This document shows positions 9,061 through 18,653 of a stretch of DNA of 64,000 nt, in pieces. Below the pieces are notes generated by a model. That model was not told the origin of the DNA. It saw nothing but the letters and a program-made list of their open reading frames with translations, and did no database searches. Numbering within the stretch: position 1 is the stretch's first letter; every line of letters starts with the position of its first letter. This stretch comes from Rhodobacterales bacterium (GTDB lineage: Bacteria > Pseudomonadota > Alphaproteobacteria > Rhodobacterales > Rhodobacteraceae). The DNA lies in assembly GCA_002748285.1 (NCBI GenBank), contig PDSA01000028.1, positions 62,001-126,000 of the forward strand, read 5' to 3'. A program made the translations under genes and the position numbers.

Positions 9061-9567
9061 TTAATCCGTCAGATCACGCGGCACCACGAAATCCACCACT
9101 TGGCCGCTCTGCGGCGTGATGTCAGCCCAGCTTTCGGCCTCAAAATCTATCACGGTGGTTGCCGCCGTGGGGTATTGCTCAAACTTCGGATGCGCCGGAG
9201 CCCGCGCCACCAGATCATGTGCCAGCATCCCGATCCCCGGATTATGCCCCAAAAGCAAGACCTTATCCTGCCGGCACCCTTTCAGAATGTTCAACATCCG
9301 CTCGGGCGAGGCCAGATACAGCGCCGATGTAAACTGAACCTCATCCACCTGCTGGCAATGGCGCGAAATCGCCTCCCAAGTTTGCGCCGTGCGCCGCGCG
9401 GTCGAGGAAAACACCGCTTGCGGGCAATAATGATGCGCCCCGATCCAACCGCCAATCGCCGCCGCCGCCTTGAGCCCGCGCGGGTTGAGCGGGCGGTCAT
9501 GATCCCTCAGCGCCAGATCATCCCAGCTGGATTTCGCATGTCGGGTCAGGATTAAACGTAAGGTCAT
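9061..9567 (-). CDS. SixA-like histidine phosphatase
   Basis: This 168-residue protein starts LRLILTRHAKSSWDD (RHG phosphohistidine motif) and has FSSTARRTAQTW and LLGHNPGIGMLA with the second catalytic His. This matches the SixA branch of the histidine phosphatase superfamily, which dephosphorylates phosphohistidine proteins. Start 9567 (MTLRL) is preferred over 9585 because the family begins at this point. The specific substrate is unknown. Confidence 0.88.
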   Translation of the reverse strand: MTLRLILTRHAKSSWDDLALRDHDRPLNPRGLKAAAAIGGWIGAHHYCPQAVFSSTARRTAQTWEAISRHCQQVDEVQFTSALYLASPERMLNILKGCRQDKVLLLGHNPGIGMLAHDLVARAPAHPKFEQYPTAATTVIDFEAESWADITPQSGQVVDFVVPRDLTD

Positions 9568-9695
9568 GATGTCAAAGGCAACCAATTCAGAGAAACGGAT
9601 TTCCCCAAACTGCCACAGATGCGCCGCTCAGAGCAAGCCTTTCACGCGAAACAGGTTGTTTCACCGGGGCAAGGGCCGATCTGAGCGCGGCGGGG

Positions 9696-10568
9696 CTAAA
9701 TCCGTTTCGGCCGGATCAGAGTGCCCGCCCCATGTTCGGTGTAAAGCTCGAGCAAACAGGCATTGGGCGCACGCCCATCCATGATCACCACCCCGCGCAC
9801 GCCGTTTTTAATGGCACGTCTGGCAGTTTCAGCCTTGGGTACCATACCGCCGGCAATGGTGCCGTCACGGATCAGTCTCTTGATGTCTGCGGGCAGAAGC
9901 TCGGTCAGCACATCGCCGGATTTGCTCTTGATGCCCTCGACATCGGTCAGCAACAACAGCCGATTCGCCTTGAGCGCGGCGGCGATCGCCCCGGCGGCGG
10001 TGTCACCATTGATGTTGAATGTCTCGCCGTTTTCGCCAGCCCCCAGCGGCGCAATCACCGGGATGGTGTCGGCATCAAACAGGGTGTGCAGCACGGACGT
10101 ATCCAGCCGATGCGGCGTGCCCACCAGCCCCAGCGCCGGGTCGGTCGGCTTGCAGGTGATCAGATTGGCATCCTTTCCCGACAGCCCCACGGCCCGCCCG
10201 CCTTGGCCATTGATCGCCTGCACGATGCGCTTGTTCACCCGGCCCGACAGCACCATCTCAACCACTTCCAGCGTGGCCGCATCCGTCACCCGCTTGCCAT
10301 CGACAAAGCTCGACTGCACCCCCAGCCGCTCGAGCATCTGGTTGATCATCGGCCCGCCGCCATGCACGATCACCGGGTTGACCCCGACCTGCTGCATCAG
10401 CACCACATCGCGGGCAAAGCTGTTCATCGCCGCATCGCTACTCATCGCATGGCCGCCCAGCTTGACCACAATGGTTGTGCCTTTGTAATGCTGCAACAGA
10501 GGCAGGGCATCAGACAGAGTTTTGGCGGTTGCGATCCAATCTTGCTGCATGGCGTTTTGTTTTTTCAT
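9696..10568 (-). CDS. argB: Acetylglutamate kinase
   Basis: The 290-residue amino-acid-kinase fold protein has [33 protein letters not shown] and IAGGMVPK. It phosphorylates N-acetylglutamate in arginine synthesis. The start at 10568 ([11 protein letters not shown]) is chosen over the upstream ATG 10646, which would add a non-homologous tail. It is divergent from the SDR gene. Confidence 0.95.
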   Translation of the reverse strand: MKKQNAMQQDWIATAKTLSDALPLLQHYKGTTIVVKLGGHAMSSDAAMNSFARDVVLMQQVGVNPVIVHGGGPMINQMLERLGVQSSFVDGKRVTDAATLEVVEMVLSGRVNKRIVQAINGQGGRAVGLSGKDANLITCKPTDPALGLVGTPHRLDTSVLHTLFDADTIPVIAPLGAGENGETFNINGDTAAGAIAAALKANRLLLLTDVEGIKSKSGDVLTELLPADIKRLIRDGTIAGGMVPKAETARRAIKNGVRGVVIMDGRAPNACLLELYTEHGAGTLIRPKRI

Positions 10569-10694
10569 CACTTTGATCCTCGCTTGCAATGTTGATAGCC
10601 ATTTGCCGGGGCTCTGCCAAGGTCCGGCGGTGCAATGGATTGTCATTTCTGCGCTGCAGGCCTAATATCGGGCCATGCTGTAAAAGGGGCGAAT

Positions 10695-11435
10695 ATGACG
10701 GATCAGCCGGATCGCAAAACCTTGCTTCTGACCGGGGCCAGCCGGGGCATCGGCCATGCCACCGTTCAGTATTTCAATGCGCGTGGCTGGCGGGTGATTT
10801 CCTGTTCCCGCACCGCTTTTGCCAGCAAATGCCCCTGGGGCAGCGGGGCCGAGAACCATGTGCAGATTGATCTGTCCGACCCGGAAAAGACCATGGCCGC
10901 GATGGACGAGATCAGATCCCGCCTCAATGGCCGGCTGGATGCGTTGGTGAACAATGCCGGGGTGTCGCCCAAAGGGCCCGAGGGTGAGCGGCTGACCAGC
11001 ATCAACACCGATCTGCGTGATTGGGGGCGAGTGTTCCACGTTAACTTTTTCGCGCCGGTGATTTTGGCGCGGGGCTTGCGGCGCGAGCTGGCGGCGGCCA
11101 AAGGCGCGGTGGTGAATGTGACCTCGATTGCCGGGTCGCGGGTGCATCCCTTTGCCGGGGCAGCCTATGCCACGTCGAAAGCGGCGCTGGCGGCGTTGAC
11201 CCGGGAGATGGCGCATGATTTCGGGCCGATGGGGGTGCGGGTGAATGCGATTGCCCCGGGCGAGGTCGAGACCGCGATCCTCAGCCCCGGCACCGACAAG
11301 ATTGTCGATCAACTGCCCCTGCGCCGCTTGGGTCAGCCCGAAGAGGTGGCGGCGGCGATCTATTTTCTATGCTCCGAGGACTCTTCTTACATTTCCGGCA
11401 CCGAGATCGAGGTGAACGGGGCGCAGCATGTGTAA
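10695..11435 (+). CDS. Short-chain dehydrogenase/reductase (3-oxoacyl-ACP reductase-like)
   Basis: The 246-residue classical SDR has LTGASRGIGHATV for NAD(P) binding, the NNAGVSPKG loop, catalytic Ser in TSIAGS and the YATSKAAL Tyr-Lys pair. The C-terminus YISGTEIEVNGAQHV is typical of FabG relatives. The substrate cannot be told. It runs convergently toward engB, and a 99-bp palindromic repeat lies between the two stops. Confidence 0.88.
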   Translation: MTDQPDRKTLLLTGASRGIGHATVQYFNARGWRVISCSRTAFASKCPWGSGAENHVQIDLSDPEKTMAAMDEIRSRLNGRLDALVNNAGVSPKGPEGERLTSINTDLRDWGRVFHVNFFAPVILARGLRRELAAAKGAVVNVTSIAGSRVHPFAGAAYATSKAALAALTREMAHDFGPMGVRVNAIAPGEVETAILSPGTDKIVDQLPLRRLGQPEEVAAAIYFLCSEDSSYISGTEIEVNGAQHV

Positions 11436-11457
11436 GGTGCAAGCAAACCGCAGCTAT

Positions 11458-11556
11458 AGCGTTTGACGAAATACCTGAAACACAGAGCATCACTTAACGC
11501 GTTGAAATCCTTGATTTCAGGCAGCGTTAAGTGATTCAGGTTTTTCGCATAACGCT
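11458..11556. repeat. 99-bp dispersed imperfect palindrome, copy 1
   Basis: The left arm begins AGCGTTTGACGAAAT and the right arm ends TTTTTCGCATAACGCT. The inner stem is ACTTAACGC/GCGTTAAGT. An inverted second copy of identical length, differing at about nine positions, lies at 31811-31909. This copy ends exactly at the engB stop codon. Confidence 0.85.
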
Positions 11557-12207
11557 TTAAACCAGATCGGCAATGATGCTGCGCAGAGTGGCAATGCCTT
11601 CGCCCTTTTCCGACGAAGTCAGAACCAGCTCGGGATAGGCTGCCGGGTGTTTGGCCAACGCTTTGCGCACCTGTTCCAGCACTTTGGCGCGCTCTTTGTC
11701 CTTGATCTTGTCGGTTTTGGTCAGCACCACCTGAAACGTTACCGCAGCGCGATCCAGCAGGGTCAGGATGTCTTCATCCACCTTTTTCACCCCGTGGCGG
11801 GCGTCAATCAGCACAAAGGCCCGGCGCAGGGTCTGGCGGCCGGACAGGTAGGATTTCAGCAACCGCTGCCATTTGTCCACCACCGCGACCGGCGCATTGG
11901 CATAGCCATAGCCGGGCAGGTCGACCAGATAGGGGCCGTTCAGGGTGGTGAAATAGTTGATCTCTTGCGTGCGGCCGGGCGTGTTCGAAGCCCGCGCCAA
12001 CCCTTTGCGCCCGGTTAAGGCATTGATCAGAGTGGATTTTCCGACATTGGAGCGCCCGGCAAAGCAGACCTCCAACCGATCTGCCTGTGGCAAGCCGTCC
12101 ATCGCTACCACGCCTTTGAGAAAATCGGTGTTGCCGGCAAACAGCTTGCGGCCGCGTTCCTTGGCATCGGCCTCGGGCGCGGGGGCAATGGGAAATGAGA
12201 TGGTCAT
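11557..12207 (-). CDS. engB: Ribosome biogenesis GTP-binding protein EngB (YihA/YsxC)
   Basis: GTPase motifs are clear: G1 GRSNVGKSTLINALTG, G2/G3 region TPGRTQEINYF and DLPGYGYA, and G4 LTKTDKIK. It assists large-subunit assembly. ATG 12207 has GGAGG nine bases upstream and gives about 216 residues; the longer ORF start at 12258 lies inside the MOSC gene. The last codon touches the 99-bp repeat. Confidence 0.95.
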   Translation of the reverse strand: MTISFPIAPAPEADAKERGRKLFAGNTDFLKGVVAMDGLPQADRLEVCFAGRSNVGKSTLINALTGRKGLARASNTPGRTQEINYFTTLNGPYLVDLPGYGYANAPVAVVDKWQRLLKSYLSGRQTLRRAFVLIDARHGVKKVDEDILTLLDRAAVTFQVVLTKTDKIKDKERAKVLEQVRKALAKHPAAYPELVLTSSEKGEGIATLRSIIADLV

Positions 12208-12220
12208 GGCAGAACCTCCA

Positions 12221-12841
12221 GGTTTTCGGGTTGGCGGTGGTGGCCAGACAGCGGCCAATCGGGTCGATCACCTCAAGGCGCACCGCGCCGATCTTGAGCG
12301 TTTTGCCCAGCCATTCATTTTCCTGCCACGGCTCCAGCCCGTCAAACCACAAATTGCCGCGCCAGCGCAGCGGCGAAAGCTCTTGCCCCAGCTTTTCTCC
12401 GACCTCGGCATTGCTGGCCGGATTATTCAAGCTGATCGAGGCAAAATCTGTGTCGGTCATGCCACGGCTTTGCGCCCGCACGATACGCGCCGGGGCTTTT
12501 TCGCGCGGGTGCAGTAGTGGTTGCAACCAGCTGATGAAATCATCGCTCTGGCTGTCTGGATTCAAGGAGATGTCGGGGCGGTTGGGGTGGCTGAAGCGAA
12601 GGGTTTGGGTGCCCTCATCCAGCTGGCAGGTGATCGCCATCAGCGCCGGATGATTTGCCCCGCGGCTGAAATTGCCGCAATTGGCCCAATGCGAGCCATC
12701 GGCGCGGGAACGCTCATGCACCACCGCCCAAGCCCGATCCCAGGGCATGGTCTGCCCCGGGCTCAACGTCACCGATTGCAGCGGCTCGGCCCCATGCGCT
12801 TTGATTGGGTAGCGCCAGATCTGGGCCAGCCGCGCGGTCAC
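12221..12841 (-). pseudogene. MOSC-domain protein gene, 3' end deleted
   Basis: The GTG start (overlapping the yidC stop as GTGA) opens a protein with the MOSC N-terminal barrel (IWRYPIKAHG, ANCGNFSRG) and the core GRCLATTANPKT. MOSC proteins of this type normally continue about 40 residues (GxRDAD...). Here homology stops at KT and the frame runs on as WRFCHDHL through the engB ribosome-binding site and well into engB, stopping only at 11804. The gene therefore appears to have lost its 3' end and its own stop. The engB start and Shine-Dalgarno are intact. Confidence 0.75.
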
Positions 12842-14682
12842 TTTTTCGCCTTCGGTTTGGTTTTCTTGCGGGCGAATCCGGCTCTGATATTACCGAACAC
12901 ATCCGGTTTGGCACCTTGCGAGCGCATGATCGCATATTGCTGGATAAAGGTGATGGTGTTGTTGGTGATCCAGTACAGCACCAGCCCCGAAGCAAAGCTG
13001 CCCAGCATAAACATGAACACCCAAGGCATCCAGGCCATAATCATCGCCTGTGTTGGGTCAGTCGGGGTGGGGTTCAGCTTTTGTTGCAGCCACATCGAGA
13101 TCCCCAGCAGGATCGGCAGCACGCCCAGCGAGATGATCGCAATGACCGAGCCGGGTTCAGGCGCGGCAAAGGGCAGCAGGCCAAACAGGTTCAGGATCGA
13201 GGTCGGATCCGGGGCCGACAGGTCGTGCAGCCAGCCAATGAACGGCGCATGGCGCAGCTCCAGCGTGACAAAGATCACCTTATAGAGCGAAAAGAAGATC
13301 GGGATTTGCAGCAGGATCGGCAAACACCCGGCGGCGGGGTTTACCTTTTCCTTTTTGTAAAGCGCCATCATTTCTTTTTGCATTTTTTGCTTGTCGTCGC
13401 CGCAGCGTTCCTTTAGCGCCTCCATCTCGGGTTGAAGGGTCTTCATTTTGGCCATCGAGACATAGGATTTATAGGCCAGCGGCAAAAGTGCGGCCTTGAT
13501 GATGATGGTCAGGGCGATGATCGACCAGCCCATATTGCCGATATACCCATTCAGGGTGTGCAGCAGCCAGAAGATCGGCTTGGTCAGGAAAAAGAACCAG
13601 CCCCAGTCGATCGAATCCAGAAAGCCGAGGATGCCGCTCTTTTGCTCATAGGCGCGGATGGTTTCCCATTCCTTGGCCCCGGCGAACAACCGGGTGTTGA
13701 CGGTGACGGTTGCGCCGGGTTGAACGGTTTGCACCGGCAGGCGGGCTTCGGTGGTGTAAATGTCACCACCCTTGATATATTTCGCCACCGAGGTGAATTT
13801 CTGGCCCGGATCCGGGATAAGGCTGGTCATCCAGTTTTTATCGGTAAAGCCGACCCAGCCATTCTGTTCAACCTCGATCAGCTCGGCATTGGCATTTTCA
13901 GTGTTAAGGAAATCATAATCGGGCATGTCCGAATATTTGGTTTCTTCCAATTCGCCATCCGACATGCGCACCACGCCTTCATGCAGGATGAAAAACCCGG
14001 TCACATCCGGCTCGCCATAGCGGGCAACGATGCCGTAGGGGAACAGATGATGCGCCCCGGTCGAGCCATTTTCCACCGATTGCGCCACCGAGAACATGTA
14101 ATGTTCGTCCACCGAAATCGTGCGGCGGAAAGTCATGCCGATATTGTTATCCCAGCGCAGGGTGATCGGGGTGGCTTCGGTCAGCTCATCACCGCTTTCC
14201 AGAGTCCACAAGGTATTGGGACCGGGCACCTGATCTGCCTCCAGATCACCGGCGCGGCCCCAGCCGAAAATCGCGTAATAGGGGTGGTCCGAGCCAAAGG
14301 GAGACAGCAGGGTGACCAGATCAGAATCTTTATCCAGAGTTTCGCGATAGCTTTTGAGCGCCAGATCATCAATGCGCCCGCCCAGCAGGGTGATCGAGCC
14401 CTGCAATTCGGCGGTGTCGACTTTGATCCGGGCGGCGGATTTCAGCTTTTCCTGATGCGAACCGGGCGGGACCGGTGCCGCAGTGGTGTTGCCGGGGGCA
14501 GGGGCCGCCGGAGGGGTGGCAACGCCGGTTGCTCCCGTGTTTTGCCCGGTATTCTGCGCCGCATTTTCCGTATTCTGCGCAATCGGAGCGGGTGGTGGCG
14601 GTTGGAACCAAGCGCTCCAGACCAGCATCACGATGCCGCTCAATACGATTGCCAGAATTAGGTTCTTGTTCTGATCGTCCAT
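12838..14682 (-). CDS. yidC: Membrane protein insertase YidC
   Basis: The 614-residue protein has an N-terminal membrane anchor (KNLILAIVLSGIVMLVW), a Pro/Ala/Thr-rich linker, a large periplasmic beta domain, and a C-terminal Oxa1 core with several hydrophobic helices. The core contains GWSIIALTIIIKAALLPL and a basic tail ending KKTKPKAKK. It inserts proteins into the inner membrane with or without Sec. Start 14682 (MDDQNKN) is the family start. It is part of the usual rnpA-yidD-yidC neighbourhood. Confidence 0.95.
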   Translation of the reverse strand: MDDQNKNLILAIVLSGIVMLVWSAWFQPPPPAPIAQNTENAAQNTGQNTGATGVATPPAAPAPGNTTAAPVPPGSHQEKLKSAARIKVDTAELQGSITLLGGRIDDLALKSYRETLDKDSDLVTLLSPFGSDHPYYAIFGWGRAGDLEADQVPGPNTLWTLESGDELTEATPITLRWDNNIGMTFRRTISVDEHYMFSVAQSVENGSTGAHHLFPYGIVARYGEPDVTGFFILHEGVVRMSDGELEETKYSDMPDYDFLNTENANAELIEVEQNGWVGFTDKNWMTSLIPDPGQKFTSVAKYIKGGDIYTTEARLPVQTVQPGATVTVNTRLFAGAKEWETIRAYEQKSGILGFLDSIDWGWFFFLTKPIFWLLHTLNGYIGNMGWSIIALTIIIKAALLPLAYKSYVSMAKMKTLQPEMEALKERCGDDKQKMQKEMMALYKKEKVNPAAGCLPILLQIPIFFSLYKVIFVTLELRHAPFIGWLHDLSAPDPTSILNLFGLLPFAAPEPGSVIAIISLGVLPILLGISMWLQQKLNPTPTDPTQAMIMAWMPWVFMFMLGSFASGLVLYWITNNTITFIQQYAIMRSQGAKPDVFGNIRAGFARKKTKPKAKK

Positions 14683-14879
14683 TTGGACACACCCCATCAC
14701 TGAAATTGGTCTCAGTGGTTCAACAGCCCAAGGGCGCAAAGGTCAAGCAGTTTTCCCGATTTTCAAGGCAAAGCAGGGAAAAACCTGCCTCTGCTGCGCT
14801 GAAAGTGGCCAGCAGCGGTGTTCACGCAAATCAGCATCGGGCAGGGACCATGACGCGCATGATCGTTGTAAGATTGGCA

Positions 14880-16457
14880 TCATTCAAAACAGTCCCCGAT
14901 TTTCGGCGTGCGGGCCAGCTTTTCATTATGCTGCGCCATCCAGTCGATGGTCTGATCAAACGGCAAGGGGCGGGACAGGCCAAAGCCCTGAATATGGCCA
15001 CAACCCAGCTGCGCCAGCATGGCATGTTCGCCCACGGTTTCGACCCCTTCGCCCAGGGTTTCGATGTCCAACTGCTCGGCCATGGTCAGAATGGCCGAGA
15101 CCATCCGTTGCTGTTCCGGGTCGGTGTCGACCTTCATCACGAAAGAACGATCAATCTTGATTCGTCCCACCGCAAAACGGCGGATATTGGAAATCGAAGC
15201 ATGGCCGGTGCCGAAATCATCCAGATCAATCGCGCAGCCCAGCTTGGCCAGATTGGCGATGTTGCGGGTGATGATGTCGTCATCGGTCTTGGTCACAACG
15301 GTTTCCAGAATTTCGACCGCCAGCCGCTGTGGGGCCAGATCAAAGCGGTCCAGCTCCCAGCGGATTTTATCAACCAGATTGGGGTTGCGCAGCTCGGCGC
15401 TGGAAAAATTCACCCCGACTTGCGGCACAAAGAACCCATCCTTTTCCCATTTCGTCAATGCTTTGAGGGAATGATACAGGATGATCTCGCTCAGCCGCTC
15501 TGACAGCCCGGCCTGCTCAATGGCGGGCAGAAAATCACCGGGCGACACCATCCCATGCTGCGGATGCTGCCAACGCGCCAGTGCTTCGAAGCCAGTGACC
15601 TGTCCGGTATCCGTCGAAATCTGCGGCTGAAACCAAGGCACGATCTGCCCCTCTTCCAATGCCGCGCTGACTTCTTTGATCAACGCATGTTTTTTCTGCG
15701 CCTTTTGCTGCATCTCGCCAGAATATGCCCGCAGCGCCGCCGGGCCATTCAGCTGCGCCTCTTCCAGCGCCAGCTCGGCGGCCTCCAACATGGCCGAGCC
15801 GCTGGCCTCGGGGCTGCGGCTGCCCAGGCAGAACCCGACCGAAGCTGAAATATAAACCGTGGTTGCATTCAGGCTGATCGGTTCTGAAATCGCGGCTTGC
15901 AGGCGCGAGGATATCTGGATCAGGCTTTCCAGATCGGCCCGGCGCACGGGACCCAGAGCGATGGCAAAAATTGCCCCATCCAGTCGGCAAACCGTGTCGT
16001 TTTCACGCAAAGTCCCGCAAAGCCGTTCGTGGCTTTTCTGCAAAATATCATCACATGCCTTATGCCCCAGCCGGCCCACCAGCGCGGTATAGTCATCCAG
16101 CTCCAGCACAATAGCGGCGGTGGTTTGCCCGGTTTTGGGGCGGTTTTGCAGCACGACATCCAGCGCGGTTTCAATGATTTCCCGCTGGCCGACTCCGGCG
16201 CTGTGTCCGTTTCTGCCCGCCGAAACCAACGGATTTGATCCGGGGTGTTTGCCATTGTCCGATTGCGGATCCGGGACGCCTATTGCCGCGATCACTGCCG
16301 GGAATATCAGCGCGGCCACCAAAAGCGCCGCTTCGCCCCCTAGCCAGAATGCGCCCAGCATAATTGCCGGAACAAAGGCCAGCATCTGTGGCCCATAGAT
16401 GATCCCGTGAATCTGTTTGCGAGAAAATCTTTCTGTAATCCCAGCCTTGAGCGGCAT
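14880..16457 (-). CDS. Membrane-anchored GGDEF/EAL protein with degenerate GGDEF
   Basis: An N-terminal hydrophobic hairpin (residues about 20-60) is followed by a diguanylate-cyclase-like domain in which the GGDEF signature is replaced by LDGAI, so cyclase activity is unlikely. The C-terminal EAL domain looks intact: FEALARWQHP, VNFSSAELRNP, DDFGTGHASI, KIDRSFV and EGVET. It is probably a c-di-GMP phosphodiesterase. Two starts have ribosome-binding sites, ATG 16457 (AAGGA, eight bases) and ATG 16466; the shorter is used here. Confidence 0.88.
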   Translation of the reverse strand: MPLKAGITERFSRKQIHGIIYGPQMLAFVPAIMLGAFWLGGEAALLVAALIFPAVIAAIGVPDPQSDNGKHPGSNPLVSAGRNGHSAGVGQREIIETALDVVLQNRPKTGQTTAAIVLELDDYTALVGRLGHKACDDILQKSHERLCGTLRENDTVCRLDGAIFAIALGPVRRADLESLIQISSRLQAAISEPISLNATTVYISASVGFCLGSRSPEASGSAMLEAAELALEEAQLNGPAALRAYSGEMQQKAQKKHALIKEVSAALEEGQIVPWFQPQISTDTGQVTGFEALARWQHPQHGMVSPGDFLPAIEQAGLSERLSEIILYHSLKALTKWEKDGFFVPQVGVNFSSAELRNPNLVDKIRWELDRFDLAPQRLAVEILETVVTKTDDDIITRNIANLAKLGCAIDLDDFGTGHASISNIRRFAVGRIKIDRSFVMKVDTDPEQQRMVSAILTMAEQLDIETLGEGVETVGEHAMLAQLGCGHIQGFGLSRPLPFDQTIDWMAQHNEKLARTPKIGDCFE

Positions 16458-16540
16458 GTTACGCATCCTTTTCCTGAAACGTCGCAGCCCGGGCCGCAAC
16501 CTGTTGGAAAACACGCTAGAGCTGTTTGGTCAGAGGATTA

Positions 16541-17410
16541 TTAACGCAACTTGGGAATCTGCATTGCATTTTCATCAATTTCGCAGGATTTGCGTAACAA
16601 ACCGGCGAAATCAAACAGCTTCGGGTCCAGCAAATGCGAGGGCCGGGCATTCATCAGGGCGCTAAACATTTTTTGCCGCCGCCCGGGGGCGTTTTTCTCC
16701 CACCCATCCAGAATGGCTTTGACCTGCTGGCGTTGCAAATTGTCCTGAGAGCCGCATAGCCCGCACGGAATAATCGGGTAATTCATTGAATTTGCAAACT
16801 TTTCGCAATCGGCCTCGGCCACATGCGCCAGCGGGCGGTAAACGAACAGATCGCCTGCATCATTGAGCAGCTTGGGCGGCATGGTCGCCAGGCGTCCACC
16901 GTGAAACAGGTTCATGAAAAAGGTTTCCAAAATGTCGTCGCGGTGATGCCCCAACACAATGGCGCTGCAATTTTCCTCGCGCGCGATGCGGTATAAATGA
17001 CCGCGCCGCAGCCTGGAACAGAGCGAACAAAAGGTACGCCCCTCGGGGATTTTATCGGTGACCACGGAATAGGTGTCTTCATATTCCACCCGGTGCGGCA
17101 CCTGCATGTCTTTCAGAAATTTCGGCAGCACGGTTGCCGGGAAGTTGGGCTGGCCCTGATCCAGATTGCAGGCCAGCAGCTCAACCGGCAGCAGGCCGCG
17201 CCATTTCAACTCGTGCAGCACCGCCAGCAGGGTATAGCTGTCTTTGCCGCCGGATAGACACACCAGCCAACGGGTGCCGCGCTCGATCATGCCATAGGCT
17301 TCGATCGCCTCGCGGGTCTGGCGCACGATGCGCTTGCGCAGTTTTTTGAACTCGGTGCTGCTGGGGGCGCCGTGGAACAAGGGGTGGATGTCGTCATTGT
17401 CGTCAAGCAT
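16541..17410 (-). CDS. ttcA: tRNA 2-thiocytidine(32) synthetase TtcA
   Basis: The PP-loop motif SGGKDS lies near residue 54 and two CxxC motifs follow (CSLC and CGLC), which ligate the Fe-S cluster used for thiolation of cytidine 32 in tRNA. The 289-residue length is normal. Its start overlaps the small ORF that follows yidD, suggesting translation in series. Confidence 0.94.
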   Translation of the reverse strand: MLDDNDDIHPLFHGAPSSTEFKKLRKRIVRQTREAIEAYGMIERGTRWLVCLSGGKDSYTLLAVLHELKWRGLLPVELLACNLDQGQPNFPATVLPKFLKDMQVPHRVEYEDTYSVVTDKIPEGRTFCSLCSRLRRGHLYRIAREENCSAIVLGHHRDDILETFFMNLFHGGRLATMPPKLLNDAGDLFVYRPLAHVAEADCEKFANSMNYPIIPCGLCGSQDNLQRQQVKAILDGWEKNAPGRRQKMFSALMNARPSHLLDPKLFDFAGLLRKSCEIDENAMQIPKLR

Positions 17411-17594
17411 GGGAGTCTTTGCGATAAGAAGATGAAAAACCGCTGATCGGGGTCTGCGGTGAAAAGGGCTGGGTCAGGATGTTCCGGGCCGCGGTAAAGG
17501 ACGAGCGGTAGGGCGGCTTTTGCGGGCGTGGGTTTAGATTGACCACCTGCATCACCCCCAATCGCCAGAGCCATTTGGTAACACCCGTTCCCAT
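17403..17594 (-). CDS. Small hypothetical protein between yidD and ttcA
   Basis: I do not recognise this 63-residue ORF. Its ATG overlaps the yidD stop (TGATG) and its end overlaps the ttcA start by eight bases, the arrangement expected of a translationally coupled gene. The product is basic, has no membrane segment, and ends [15 protein letters not shown]. It could equally be a chance ORF in a tight intergenic space. Confidence 0.45.
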   Translation of the reverse strand: MGTGVTKWLWRLGVMQVVNLNPRPQKPPYRSSFTAARNILTQPFSPQTPISGFSSSYRKDSHA

Positions 17595-17830
17595 CAGCTT
17601 TTCCCATCCTCGCCATCCACAGGGTCATAGCCGCAGCCGCCCCAGGGGTTGCAACGGGCAATGCGCTTGGCCGCCATCCAGCCGCCTTTGAACGCGCCGT
17701 ATTTCTGCAAGGCTTCCAGCGCATAGACGCTGCAAGTGGGCTGATAGCGGCAGTTAAAGCCGACCCATGGGCTGAAAATCAGCCGATAGAGGCGAATCGG
17801 AGCCGCCAGAATATGGGCCAGCGGGCTCAT
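17594..17830 (-). CDS. yidD: Membrane protein insertion efficiency factor YidD
   Basis: The 78-residue protein has the diagnostic [23 protein letters not shown] and [12 protein letters not shown] motifs. It starts at ATG 17830, overlapping the rnpA stop. The longer ORF in the track is rnpA read out of frame. It acts with YidC in membrane protein insertion. Confidence 0.94.
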   Translation of the reverse strand: MSPLAHILAAPIRLYRLIFSPWVGFNCRYQPTCSVYALEALQKYGAFKGGWMAAKRIARCNPWGGCGYDPVDGEDGKS

Positions 17831-18261
17831 TTGCGTGGGCCGTGAATGATGGTCAGCGCGTGGCGCAGATCGGCCAGCATGTCGGGGTAGGGACGCTCGG
17901 CGGTGATCTGTTTGCGCCCGATCAAAACATAATCCCAGCCCGGCTGCCCCAATTCGGGCAGCACCGTGCGGGCAATCGCGCGCAAACGCCGCTTGGCGCG
18001 GTTGCGGGCCACGGCATTGCCGACCTTCTTTGAGCAGGTAAACCCAACCCGAATGCCATCGGTATCGGCCTCGCCGGAGCGTCTGCGCCGGGCTTGCAGG
18101 ATCAACCCCGCACAAGCCCGGCGTCTGGCCCGGGCGGCTTGCAGGAAATCCGAGCGTTTGCGCAATGTGATCAGGGCAGGGGGCAGACATGAAGAAACCG
18201 CCTCCGGCACAGATGCAGCGCGGGGCGTATTGCCTGCTGCCGGAGCCGATGGCGGTGTCAT
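17827..18261 (-). CDS. rnpA: Ribonuclease P protein component
   Basis: The 144-residue basic protein has the RnpA core [36 protein letters not shown] and the late WDYVLIGRK. It binds RNase P RNA for tRNA 5' processing. It has an N-terminal extension of about 30 residues before the conserved LRKRSDF, so a downstream start is possible. It follows rpmH in the classical order. Confidence 0.93.
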   Translation of the reverse strand: MTPPSAPAAGNTPRAASVPEAVSSCLPPALITLRKRSDFLQAARARRRACAGLILQARRRRSGEADTDGIRVGFTCSKKVGNAVARNRAKRRLRAIARTVLPELGQPGWDYVLIGRKQITAERPYPDMLADLRHALTIIHGPRK

Positions 18262-18295
18262 GATGTTAAACCTGTTGCGAAACGCCTGAAAACGC

Positions 18296-18430
18296 CTAGG
18301 CGCTCAGCTTGGCGCGGCCTTTGGCACGGCGGGCGTTCAGAATTTTGCGCCCGGCTTTGGTGGCCATACGTGCCCGAAAGCCGTGGCGGTGTTTGCGAAC
18401 CAGGTTCGATGGTTGAAATGTGCGTTTCAT
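18296..18430 (-). CDS. rpmH: 50S ribosomal protein L34
   Basis: This 44-residue protein is too short for the ORF track. It reads [18 protein letters not shown] and ends GRAKLSA, the universal L34 sequence. It is first in the rpmH-rnpA-yidD cluster. Confidence 0.97.
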   Translation of the reverse strand: MKRTFQPSNLVRKHRHGFRARMATKAGRKILNARRAKGRAKLSA

Positions 18431-18653
18431 CGCGCTCTCCGTTTCAAAACGTCTAAGATCAGACCTGCACCCGCAATGGATTCGAAGGTCACTGTTGTTC
18501 GAAGCCCGTCATTTAGGCTGATGTTGGGGGTAAGTCAATTCGCTAAGCCGGGAAAAAGCGTAAATCGCCGACAAAATCGCCCCGGAAGGAGCAAATATGG
18601 TCAAACCCTGCGATTCCAAAGCCCCATATGGGCCGAGATCACACCGGATGCCC

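Noticed and set aside
13432-14661. 409-residue plus-strand ORF opposite yidC
   Set aside because: Composition is typical of an antisense shadow and YidC is certain.
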